A stretch of DNA of 5,248 nt. Source: Flavobacteriales bacterium (GTDB taxonomy: Bacteria > Bacteroidota > Bacteroidia > Flavobacteriales_D > Sanyastnellaceae). Position 1 is the stretch's first letter; each line of letters begins with the position of its first letter. The position numbers and the translations under genes were made by a program. Positions 1-5,248 of the stretch are shown here, one piece after another. The notes beneath the pieces were generated by a model. It was not told where the DNA came from, made no database searches, and worked only from the letters and a program-made list of their open reading frames with translations. Where the stretch lies: NCBI GenBank assembly GCA_947457325.1, contig CANGVU010000120.1, positions 1 through 5,248 of the forward strand, written 5' to 3'.

Positions 1-907
1 AAGATTCCAACAACAACATTTCTGCTGCTTCAATTTCAGTAGCCATGTCCGCCAATTTGAACGCGATGGCTTGGAATTGCGCAATGGGTTGTCCAAATTG
101 CTCTCGCTCTTTAGAATATTTTACTGCAGCATCCATGGCTCCTTTGGCAATGCCCAAAGCCAGAGATCCAATAGAAATTCTTCCACCATCTAATATTTTC
201 ATGGCTTGCACAAATCCATCTCCCAATTGACCACAGATTTGACTTTCATGCACACGGCAATTGTCAAAAATGAGCTCAGCGGTTTCTGAAGCACGCATAC
301 CCAACTTATTTTCTTTCTTACCTCCAGAAAACCCTGGTGTTCCTCTTTCAATAATAAAGGCGGTGATGCCGCGTGAATCAAGTAACTCTCCCGTTCTGAC
401 AAGCACAAGCGCCACATCGCCTGAAATGCCATGTGTGATCCAGTTCTTGGTTCCATTGATTACCCAATATTCTCCATCCTTCACAGCGGTACATTTCATG
501 CGCATCGCATCGCTACCGGTATTGGCCTCAGTCAATCCCCAAGCTCCAATCCATTCACCTGTCGCCAATTTGGGTAGGTACTTTTGCTTTTGCTCCTCTG
601 AGCCAAATTCTAAAATGTGATTCGTGCAAAGTGAGTTGTGCGCAGCCATGCTGAGTCCTATTGAACCACAAACTTTTGCCAATTCTTCAATGGCTGTTTT
701 GTACTCAAAGTAGCCCAATCCAGCTCCGCCGTATTGCTCAGGTACCAACATTCCCATTAGGCCCAATTGTCCCATTTTCTCAAATAGGGGTCGAGGGAAG
801 GTTTGACTTTCATCCCACTCCATAACGTGGGGACGAATTTCTTTTTCTGCAAAATCACGCACCATTTGCGCAATCATTTGCTCATTTTCAGATCGATTAA
901 AATTCAT
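1..907 (-). CDS. acyl-CoA dehydrogenase, short-chain-like (partial, C-terminus beyond window)
   Basis: FAD flavoenzyme that introduces the alpha-beta double bond into acyl-CoA thioesters and passes electrons to ETF. The ATG is at 907-905; 302 codons are read without a stop, out of about 380 usual for the family, so roughly 80 residues lie off the left edge. Visible in order: all-alpha N-domain (about 1-115), the flavin/substrate loop [11 protein letters not shown] (124-134), the beta-domain motif KNWITHG (154-160), KLGMRASET (201-209), and the C-terminal helical domain with [12 protein letters not shown] (268-279). G242 sits where isovaleryl-CoA dehydrogenase carries its catalytic Glu (family knowledge), so the base should be the short-chain-type Glu outside the window. 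The stretch [16 protein letters not shown] resembles short-chain (butyryl) dehydrogenases; exact chain length cannot be told. The gene lies 35 bp downstream of apt on the same strand and may have its own promoter at 954-981. No Shine-Dalgarno is seen. Confidence 0.95.
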   Translation of the reverse strand, partial: MNFNRSENEQMIAQMVRDFAEKEIRPHVMEWDESQTFPRPLFEKMGQLGLMGMLVPEQYGGAGLGYFEYKTAIEELAKVCGSIGLSMAAHNSLCTNHILEFGSEEQKQKYLPKLATGEWIGAWGLTEANTGSDAMRMKCTAVKDGEYWVINGTKNWITHGISGDVALVLVRTGELLDSRGITAFIIERGTPGFSGGKKENKLGMRASETAELIFDNCRVHESQICGQLGDGFVQAMKILDGGRISIGSLALGIAKGAMDAAVKYSKEREQFGQPIAQFQAIAFKLADMATEIEAAEMLLLES

Positions 908-913
908 GTTTTC

Positions 914-936
914 GAAAATTTGTCATTGAAATTTTC
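914..936. repeat. perfect 8-bp inverted repeat before the acyl-CoA dehydrogenase start
   Basis: GAAAATTT (914-921) and AAATTTTC (929-936) are perfect reverse complements separated by 7 bases, ending 7 bases upstream of the dehydrogenase ATG. It is AT-rich with one G-C pair, so an RNA hairpin would be weak. Its position, downstream of the candidate promoter at 954-981 and just before the start codon, would suit a dimeric repressor operator or a structure over the translation start. Both roles are inference; in AT-rich DNA such a repeat can arise by chance. Confidence 0.4.
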
Positions 937-942
937 ATTTCA

Positions 943-1473
943 TTAAAGTTGCGCAAAGGTATGCAGAGGAACTTGATACAACGTTAAATTTTCTTTTCCA
1001 TTTAGAAAAGCCAGCTCCATTAAAAATCCCATTCCTACTAAAACGCCGCCAGATTGCTGCACCAGTTGCGCTGCGGCATTTGCTGTTCCTCCAGTTGCCA
1101 ATAAATCGTCATGAATATATACTCTTTGTCCAGGTTGTATGTCTCCGATTTGAATTTCCATAGCGGCTGTGCCGTACTCTAGATCATAAGATACTTGATA
1201 GGTTGGTCTTGGCAGCTTTCCGCGTTTTCTGATCATTACAAATGGCTTATTCATCGCCAATGCTATGGCAAAGCCCAGCGGAAAACCGCGACTTTCAAGA
1301 CCAACTATAACGTCCACTTCAAGTGGTTGAATCAACGATACTGCGTGATCTATGAGCGATTTGCTCAATTCTGGGTTGGCAAAAATGGGTGTTATGTCTT
1401 TGAATATGATTCCCGGCTTGGGAAAATCAGGCACGTCAATGACGGTTTTTTTAATTTCTTCTTGTAGATTCAT
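943..1473 (-). CDS. apt: adenine phosphoribosyltransferase
   Basis: Cytoplasmic purine-salvage enzyme converting adenine and PRPP to AMP and pyrophosphate. The 176-residue product has the full length of the family (about 170-180). Visible features: the N-terminal PDFPKPGIIFKDITP block (15-29) typical of bacterial Apt, VGLESRGFPLG (57-67), the flexible catalytic-loop region RKRGKLPRPTYQ (82-93), and the PRPP-binding motif VYIHDDLLATGGT (118-130) with the acidic pair D122-D123. His121 stands where Val or another aliphatic residue is more usual; I would not expect that to abolish activity. The ATG at 1473-1471 overlaps the stop codon of the upstream helix-hairpin-helix gene in an ATGA arrangement, so translation is probably coupled and both genes share a transcript. 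No Shine-Dalgarno is visible. The function is confidently assigned; the partnership with the upstream gene is not explained. Confidence 0.97.
   Translation of the reverse strand: MNLQEEIKKTVIDVPDFPKPGIIFKDITPIFANPELSKSLIDHAVSLIQPLEVDVIVGLESRGFPLGFAIALAMNKPFVMIRKRGKLPRPTYQVSYDLEYGTAAMEIQIGDIQPGQRVYIHDDLLATGGTANAAAQLVQQSGGVLVGMGFLMELAFLNGKENLTLYQVPLHTFAQL
954..981 (-). promoter_or_regulatory. candidate Bacteroidota-type promoter for the acyl-CoA dehydrogenase
   Basis: On the minus strand TTG (981-979) is followed after 17 bases by TACCTTTG (961-954), an exact match to the TTG-N17..23-TAnnTTTG pattern known for Flavobacterium-type primary sigma factors. Transcription would begin near 947, giving a leader of about 40 bases before the ATG at 907. 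The element overlaps the last codons of apt, so coding constraint could also explain it; the -7 box is six fixed bases, and a few chance matches are expected in a window of this size. Confidence 0.4.
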
Positions 1474-2117
1474 GGTGTTAGGCTATCCACCGCAAGATAG
1501 GGGATAATCTTGGTCCACATGGAGTCAGGTATGGCCTTGGACAATCTAATTTCGTCAATGGTTTTATATGGGCCATGCGCTTCTCTGTAATGAACGATTC
1601 TTTTGGCCTGAGTCCATTGTATGTAAGGATGTTTGGCTAAGGTTTCTAGATCTGCAATATTGATATGGATGGTCTTTATTTTTCCGTTGCAAGACCATTG
1701 CTTATGCAGCTTTTCCCAAGTCTCTTCTTTCAGGTATTTGATTTCAAGCAATTGAGCCAATGAATAATACCCTCCCAGCGCTTCGCGGTAGGCAACTATT
1801 TGCTTTGCGAGAAAACCACCAATCATCGGTAATTTTTCAAGTTGGGCGCTGTCGGCTTGATTGATTTCTAACACAACTGGAATTGATGTTTTTTCCAAAG
1901 TTGAATCATACAGATATGCAGTAATGATTTCCTGTGTTTTTTGGTCTGTGGTATCAATCAACTGCAGGCTTTTCCAATGAGGTGGATGGATGGGGAAATA
2001 CCTTGGGATTACCCAAATGCGAATGCATAGTTGAACAGAAAAGAAAAAGGTGAGTAGGGTCAACGCTTGTCTTTCAGTTCGACTAAAATAGAGCCAATAG
2101 GTAGGTTGTGTCTTCAT
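1470..2117 (-). CDS. membrane-anchored helix-hairpin-helix (ComEA-like) protein
   Basis: A 215-residue protein, read from the ATG at 2117-2115. It has a short cytosolic start with FSRTER (11-16), a hydrophobic segment at about 18-37 that looks like a single membrane anchor, a linker, then two helix-hairpin-helix units: LEINQADSAQLEKLPMIGG onward (83-129) and IHINIADLETLAKHPYIQW onward (150-208). Each continues into an A-x-x-I-V-x-Y-R-E-A helix. The NxAD-LxxLPxIG pattern resembles the DNA-binding domain of competence protein ComEA. In the family such units bind double-stranded DNA non-specifically, but Bacteroidota homologues are mostly uncharacterised, so a role in DNA uptake or repair is inference. 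The second hairpin lacks the usual Gly-x-Gly (HPYIQWTQ), so it may bind DNA poorly. A longer reading from TTG at 2255 is open but begins inside the rny terminator, and an ATG at 2153 is possible; 2117 best fits the family start. It overlaps apt by 4 bases. Confidence 0.85.
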   Translation of the reverse strand: MKTQPTYWLYFSRTERQALTLLTFFFSVQLCIRIWVIPRYFPIHPPHWKSLQLIDTTDQKTQEIITAYLYDSTLEKTSIPVVLEINQADSAQLEKLPMIGGFLAKQIVAYREALGGYYSLAQLLEIKYLKEETWEKLHKQWSCNGKIKTIHINIADLETLAKHPYIQWTQAKRIVHYREAHGPYKTIDEIRLSKAIPDSMWTKIIPYLAVDSLTP

Positions 2118-2240
2118 GCTGCAAAGAAAAAATGGACCAGATAGAATCTCCATGGGTGCATAAGGTATGCGAGTGCTATTCGAAGTAAGTCGCCCTAATC
2201 CATTGTTTTTTGTCAAAGAATGACACCTATAATTTATATG
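2118..2240. other. gene-free interval upstream of the HhH gene
   Basis: This stretch lies between the rny terminator and the ATG of the helix-hairpin-helix gene and should hold the promoter of the HhH-apt block. On the minus strand a TTTGACA (about 2217-2211) resembles a -35/-33 element, but the nearest TA-rich box, TACTTCG, is about 26 bases further on, too far for a standard promoter. I see no TAnnTTTG here, no RNA gene and no riboswitch-like fold. Confidence 0.4.
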
Positions 2241-2263
2241 AAAAAAGCCCCACAAGGGGGCTT
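2241..2263 (-). terminator. rho-independent terminator of the zapA-rny operon
   Basis: On the minus strand a perfect 7-bp stem AAGCCCC / GGGGCTT with a five-base loop (CTTGT) runs into TTTTTT (2246-2241). The stem core is five G-C pairs and the tail is uninterrupted, so this is a textbook intrinsic terminator. It begins 24 bases beyond the rny stop codon and separates the rny transcript from the downstream HhH-apt block. On the plus strand the stem is not followed by a T run, so it works in one direction only. Confidence 0.9.
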
Positions 2264-2287
2264 ATAAATAGACATTTTTTGAATGAG

Positions 2288-3826
2288 TTATCGTGCTACG
2301 CCGACAGCTCTTTTTTCTCTAATCACTGTAACACGAACCTGACCTGGGTAAGTCATTTCTGTTTCAATGCGGTTGGCCAAGCTCAAGGCCAATGCATCAC
2401 TTTGGTCATCAGAAACTTTATCGGCTTCTACCATTACACGCAATTCGCGTCCAGCTTGGATAGCAAAACTTTTGCTCACTCCTGGATACTCCATCGCCAT
2501 GTTCTCAAGATCACGCAAACGTTGAATGTATGCTTCAACAACCTCTCTGCGTGCACCTGGACGAGCTCCAGAAATAGCATCACAAACTTGGATGATTGGC
2601 GATAACATGAACTTCATTTCCACCTCATCATGGTGAGCTCCGATGGCGTTGCAAACATCTGGTTTTTCTCCATATTTCTCAGCCAACTTCATACCCAAAA
2701 TAGCATGCGGCAATTCACTCTCGTCATCTGGAACCTTTCCTATGTCATGGAGCAAACCTGCGCGCTTGGCTGTCTTTGGATTCAGACCCAATTCACTGGC
2801 CATGGTGGCGCACAAATTGGCTACTTCTCTTGAGTGTTGCAACAAGTTCTGTCCATATGATGAACGGTATTTCATGCGACCCACCATGCGAATTAGTTCA
2901 CTGTGCAAGCCATGAATGCCCAAATCAATGCAAGTGCGTTTACCCACCTCCATGATTTCGTCTTCAATGTTCTTTTTGACTTTGGCAACAACCTCTTCTA
3001 CGCGGGCCGGATGGATACGTCCATCGGTTACCAATTGATGCAATGACAAACGAGCAATCTCTCTACGCACCGGATCAAAACAAGAAAGTACAATGGCCTC
3101 TGGTGTGTCATCAACGATGATTTCTACTCCAGTGGCTGCTTCTAGCGCACGGATGTTTCTTCCTTCACGTCCAATAATGCGTCCTTTAACCTCATCGTTT
3201 TCAATGTTGAAAACGGAAACACTGTTCTCAACAGCATGCTCAACGGCTGTTCGCTGAATGGTTTGGATAACAATTTTCTTGGCGTCTTGGTTGGCCTTCA
3301 ATTTGGCTTCATCGATGATGGCCTGAATTTGTCCTGCTGCCGCGTTGCGCGCATCCTCTTTCAACTGCTCCATCAAGGTGTTTTTAGCCTGATCAGCAGT
3401 CATTTTGCTTAAGTCTTCTAAAAGAGAAACCGCTTTCTGATTGTTTTTGTCCAGATCAGATTGTTTCTTTTGCGTGAGCTCCAATTGTTTATTCAATTGT
3501 TCTCTCTGCGTTTCAATCTCCTTGTCCTTCTTCTTCTGCTGCTCTGTTTGCTGCGCCAATTCTTTTTCTCTGTTTCTGATTTTATCTTCAGATTGCTTTA
3601 CTTTATTGTTTCGCTCATGAACTTCCTTCTCATGTTGAGATTTTAATTCTAAAAAACGCTCCTTGGCTTGAAGAATTTTTTTCTCTTTAATGGTTTCTCC
3701 TTCTTTCATGGCCTCGGAGACAAGGCTTTCTTTTCTGGTTTTCAGGACACTGTTGAAGACAAACCAAGCTCCGGCAAAGCCGATAACAAGTCCTGCAACA
3801 ATACCCACAAGAATCATTAGATCCAT
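2288..3826 (-). CDS. rny: ribonuclease Y, membrane-anchored endoribonuclease
   Basis: Initiates mRNA decay by endonucleolytic cleavage of single-stranded, often 5'-monophosphorylated RNA at the inner face of the membrane. The 512 residues match the usual length (about 510-520). Order of parts: N-terminal membrane helix (about 4-24), a long Lys/Glu/Gln-rich coiled coil (about 30-190), a KH RNA-binding domain with [15 protein letters not shown] (215-229), and a metal-dependent HD phosphohydrolase domain with [10 protein letters not shown] (355-364, catalytic H360-D361) and AIGAHHDE (394-401). The C-terminal RNase Y domain ends in [16 protein letters not shown]. The ATG at 3826-3824 places the membrane helix at the extreme N-terminus as expected. 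The gene is the last of a block with zapA and a coiled-coil gene; an 82-bp gap containing a hairpin separates it from zapA, and a strong terminator follows. All key motifs are intact. Confidence 0.98.
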   Translation of the reverse strand: MDLMILVGIVAGLVIGFAGAWFVFNSVLKTRKESLVSEAMKEGETIKEKKILQAKERFLELKSQHEKEVHERNNKVKQSEDKIRNREKELAQQTEQQKKKDKEIETQREQLNKQLELTQKKQSDLDKNNQKAVSLLEDLSKMTADQAKNTLMEQLKEDARNAAAGQIQAIIDEAKLKANQDAKKIVIQTIQRTAVEHAVENSVSVFNIENDEVKGRIIGREGRNIRALEAATGVEIIVDDTPEAIVLSCFDPVRREIARLSLHQLVTDGRIHPARVEEVVAKVKKNIEDEIMEVGKRTCIDLGIHGLHSELIRMVGRMKYRSSYGQNLLQHSREVANLCATMASELGLNPKTAKRAGLLHDIGKVPDDESELPHAILGMKLAEKYGEKPDVCNAIGAHHDEVEMKFMLSPIIQVCDAISGARPGARREVVEAYIQRLRDLENMAMEYPGVSKSFAIQAGRELRVMVEADKVSDDQSDALALSLANRIETEMTYPGQVRVTVIREKRAVGVAR

Positions 3827-3855
3827 CGTTTTATGGTTTTAGTGAATAATACATT

Positions 3856-3878
3856 AACCTCATGCTTTCATGAGGGTT
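3856..3878 (-). promoter_or_regulatory. hairpin in the zapA-rny gap
   Basis: CCTCATG (3858-3864) and CATGAGG (3869-3875) form a perfect 7-bp stem around a four-base loop; allowing one bulged base (3876 or a neighbouring G) the pairing extends by AA/TT at the base, covering 3856-3878. In the minus-strand transcript it lies about 30 bases before the rny ATG and about 30 bases after the zapA stop. No run of T follows it, so it is unlikely to be an efficient terminator. An RNA-processing site, a barrier to 3' decay of zapA mRNA, or a feedback site for rny are possible but inferred. Confidence 0.5.
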
Positions 3879-3908
3879 TGCAGAGTGTATAAGAGATAAA
3901 AATGAGGA

Positions 3909-4190
3909 TTACTCCACCAACATTGATTCTGTTAGCGCATTGAGTTTTTCCAATTGAGTGATCGCTGAATTGTCCGTGGAGGGTGCGGATTGCTGTGATT
4001 TGGTAGCCATTTGCAACAATGTCATGGCCAACAAGTCTTGCATATCCTTTACTCCGTATTTTTCTTGAAAAGCATCAATGTTGGATTGAATCTTGGCTTC
4101 CGCTTGTCTTAAGGTCGCTTCCTCTTCCTGCTGAATGTTCAGCGGATAATATCTTCCTGCAATCTTGACTTTAACTGAAACTGTACTCAT
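3909..4190 (-). CDS. zapA: cell division protein ZapA
   Basis: Small cytoplasmic FtsZ-associated protein that promotes bundling and stability of the Z-ring. The product has 93 residues, close to other ZapA proteins. The N-terminal globular part VSVKVKIAGRYYPLNIQQEEE (about 4-24) carries the family's V-x-I-x-G-x-x-Y-x-L/I start and acidic turn, followed by a helix LRQAEAKIQSNIDAFQEKYG and then DMQDLLAMTLLQMAT (49-63), the second conserved helix; a variable polar linker and a short coiled-coil tail end the protein. The ATG at 4190-4188 is one base after the stop codon of the upstream coiled-coil gene (TGA-G-ATG), so translation is probably coupled. rny follows on the same strand. Assignment is by family pattern; sequence identity within ZapA is low, but position next to rny in this phylum supports it. 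Confidence 0.9.
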   Translation of the reverse strand: MSTVSVKVKIAGRYYPLNIQQEEEATLRQAEAKIQSNIDAFQEKYGVKDMQDLLAMTLLQMATKSQQSAPSTDNSAITQLEKLNALTESMLVE

Positions 4191-4191
4191 C

Positions 4192-4488
4192 TCAAGCGTT
4201 GATTAATGCTATACACTCATCTATCTCTTTTACCAAGTCTTGAATCCTCTGCTGGGTTTGAGCTTTGAATGGTTCCAAATCTTTTTCCTGATTCAATACT
4301 GGACGATTGTTTACATGATCCAAACTCTCCCTCAAATCGTCTATTTGTCCTTGAAGCTCCTTATTAATGGTATAAAGAGAACTCAATTCACCTTTTTGTT
4401 TGGCAATGGTTTCTTCCAATTGCCTCTTCTGTTCACCCAAGCGGCGAATATTGGCTTCAAGTTGTACAAAAAGTGTTTCTGGATTCAT
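4192..4488 (-). CDS. small coiled-coil protein, putative ZapA partner (ZapB-like)
   Basis: A 98-residue soluble protein that is nearly all predicted helix. Heptad-like spacing of Leu/Ile (L10, L17, L24, I28, L35, L38, L45, I49, L52, L56) runs through about residues 6-58. After a short break with NNRPVL (60-65), a second helix ends in RIQDLVKEIDECIALIN (81-97). There is no signal peptide, membrane segment or enzyme motif. Similar proteins directly before zapA in Bacteroidota are usually left as hypothetical; the analogy with the coiled-coil division protein ZapB, which binds ZapA in gammaproteobacteria, is inference from shape and position, not sequence homology. The chosen ATG at 4488-4486 is preferred to a TTG at 4524, because that TTG lies upstream of the candidate -7 box at 4511-4518. 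One base separates its stop from the zapA start. Confidence 0.75.
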   Translation of the reverse strand: MNPETLFVQLEANIRRLGEQKRQLEETIAKQKGELSSLYTINKELQGQIDDLRESLDHVNNRPVLNQEKDLEPFKAQTQQRIQDLVKEIDECIALINA

Positions 4489-4510
4489 TTTCACATGTTC
4501 TATCGCACAC

Positions 4511-4518
4511 CAAATGTA
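4511..4518 (-). promoter_or_regulatory. candidate -7 promoter box for the coiled-coil-zapA-rny block
   Basis: TACATTTG on the minus strand (4518-4511) matches the Bacteroidota -7 consensus TAnnTTTG. Transcription would start near 4504, leaving a leader of about 16 bases before the ATG at 4488. No TTG is found at the expected 17-23 bases upstream, so the -33 half is missing or degenerate. Its place in the divergent gap, at the right distance from the first gene, is the main support. Confidence 0.35.
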
Positions 4519-4586
4519 GTTCAATTCCGATAAGGTTTTTCATTCTGTGCATCAATTTCTCAACAAGTTTTTCTAAATTGCCAGCG

Positions 4587-5248
4587 ATGAATAGGATTTT
4601 AAATTGGTGCAGCGTTTTAATGGTTTCAGTTCTTCTTGGGTTTTCCGTTGATATCAGTGCCCAGAAGTTCCCCAACGATCTTTCTTTGCCTTTGGAAATT
4701 CCCATTTCTTTATCCGGGAGTTTTGCCGAATTGCGGAGCAATCATTTTCACTCAGGTTGGGACATTCAAACCCAGGAAAAAGAAGGTTTGAAAGTGATGT
4801 CTATAGCTGATGGATATGTGTCTAGAATAAAAGTATCCGCTAAGGGATATGGGAATGCGATTTACATTACCCATCCGCAATATCATTTGGTTTCGGTCTA
4901 TTGTCATCTGTCTGAATTTAAAAATTCATTGGCCGATGAGGTGTATCGTCTGCAATATGAGAAACAGTCTTTTGAGTTGGATGTCGCATTTGAACCCAAT
5001 CAATTTCATGTTGTTCGTGGTGGAGAAATAGGTAAATCCGGTAACTCAGGATCTAGCGGTGGACCGCACCTTCATTTTGAAATCAGGAATCAGCTGACGG
5101 AAAAGTCCATTGATCCTTCTCTCTTTGGATTTCAAGTTGCGGATATTTCAAGACCGCTCATTGAGTACATGAGCTTTATTCCCAAAGGATCTTTTGACAA
5201 TGCTCAACGTTTGGATTTTCATTTTGCAGGTGAGTCATTTGGTAGAGA
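4587..5248 (+). CDS. secreted M23-family metallopeptidase (partial, C-terminus beyond window)
   Basis: Zinc endopeptidase of the lysostaphin/LytM type, expected to cut peptide cross-links in peptidoglycan in the periplasm. From the ATG at 4587, 220 codons are open to the right edge. Residues 1-25 form a signal peptide (Arg3, hydrophobic core about 9-20, cleavage probably at ISA|QK, 25/26). The catalytic core follows: HSGWD (H55 and D59, zinc ligands), IADGYV and GYGNAIYITH (73-96), VYCHLS (104-109, H107), and GNSGSSGGPHLHFEIR (152-167; H161 catalytic, H163 zinc ligand). All metal and catalytic residues are present, so it should be active, unlike degenerate LytM activators such as EnvC. A segment of about 30 residues (112-143) between VYCHLS and the GGEIGKSGNSG strand is longer than in minimal M23 domains, a trait I recall in Bacteroidota homologues. 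A further domain of unknown nature begins after SIDPSLFGF (174-182). It diverges from the zapA block; no clear promoter is visible. Confidence 0.93.
   Translation, partial: MNRILNWCSVLMVSVLLGFSVDISAQKFPNDLSLPLEIPISLSGSFAELRSNHFHSGWDIQTQEKEGLKVMSIADGYVSRIKVSAKGYGNAIYITHPQYHLVSVYCHLSEFKNSLADEVYRLQYEKQSFELDVAFEPNQFHVVRGGEIGKSGNSGSSGGPHLHFEIRNQLTEKSIDPSLFGFQVADISRPLIEYMSFIPKGSFDNAQRLDFHFAGESFGR

Noticed and set aside
45..620. Open frames on the plus strand opposite the acyl-CoA dehydrogenase
   Set aside because: The opposite strand encodes a continuous, motif-rich dehydrogenase; these are shadow frames without recognisable motifs.
2211..2217. TTTGACA as a -35 element for the HhH-apt block
   Set aside because: No matching -10 or TAnnTTTG box lies at an acceptable spacing.
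2118..2255. 46-residue N-terminal extension of the helix-hairpin-helix protein starting at TTG 2255
   Set aside because: The TTG lies in the loop/stem of the rny terminator, the extra residues look non-coding, and the ATG at 2117 gives the short N-terminus plus membrane anchor expected for this protein type.
3461..3646. Leucine/phenylalanine-rich plus-strand open frame that resembles a small membrane protein
   Set aside because: It is the reverse complement of the Lys/Glu/Gln-rich coiled coil of RNase Y, which automatically yields Leu/Phe codons.
3827..3908. Possible 6S RNA or other small RNA next to zapA, as seen with ssrS in gammaproteobacteria
   Set aside because: The gap is only 82 bp and holds one short hairpin, too little for a 6S-like RNA of about 180 bases.
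4489..4524. Twelve-residue extension of the coiled-coil protein from TTG 4524
   Set aside because: It begins upstream of the candidate -7 box at 4511-4518, has a rare start codon, and adds residues (NYIWCAIEHVK) that do not fit the coiled-coil pattern.
4489..4741. Open frame on the minus strand antisense to the M23 peptidase start, extending over the divergent gap
   Set aside because: It overlaps the well-supported signal peptide and catalytic motifs on the other strand and shows no recognisable protein features.

Overview
The window looks like ordinary core chromosome of a Bacteroidota bacterium, most likely a member of the Flavobacteriales or a close relative. This rests on protein style (a TM-anchored double helix-hairpin-helix protein, a Bacteroidota-type secreted M23 peptidase, a coiled-coil protein/ZapA/RNase Y block), the absence of AGGAGG-like Shine-Dalgarno sequences before any start, and two TAnnTTTG boxes of the type used as the -7 element in this phylum. 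No rRNA, tRNA, CRISPR array, insertion sequence or phage gene is visible.

Layout. Six genes lie on the minus strand and one on the plus strand. Reading the minus strand in its transcription direction (right to left), the first block is a small coiled-coil protein (4192-4488), zapA (3909-4190) and rny (2288-3826), closed by a strong rho-independent terminator at 2241-2263. The second block is a helix-hairpin-helix membrane protein (1470-2117), apt (943-1473, joined by an ATGA overlap) and an acyl-CoA dehydrogenase (start at 907, running off the left edge). The dehydrogenase may also have its own promoter inside the end of apt. On the plus strand, diverging from the coiled-coil gene across a 98-bp gap, a secreted M23 metallopeptidase starts at 4587 and runs off the right edge.

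Function. The right half centres on envelope and division biology: a putative Z-ring coiled-coil partner, the FtsZ-ring protein ZapA, a divergent peptidoglycan hydrolase candidate, and the membrane-anchored endoribonuclease Y. The left half is metabolic: adenine salvage (Apt) and fatty or branched acyl-CoA oxidation, with an unexplained HhH membrane protein translationally linked to Apt.

I see no convincing new biological system. The points most worth a second look are the linkage of divisome genes with RNase Y and the hairpin between zapA and rny, the HhH-apt coupling, and the inverted repeat just before the dehydrogenase start. No gene-free stretch exceeds 300 bases; the longest is 2118-2287.
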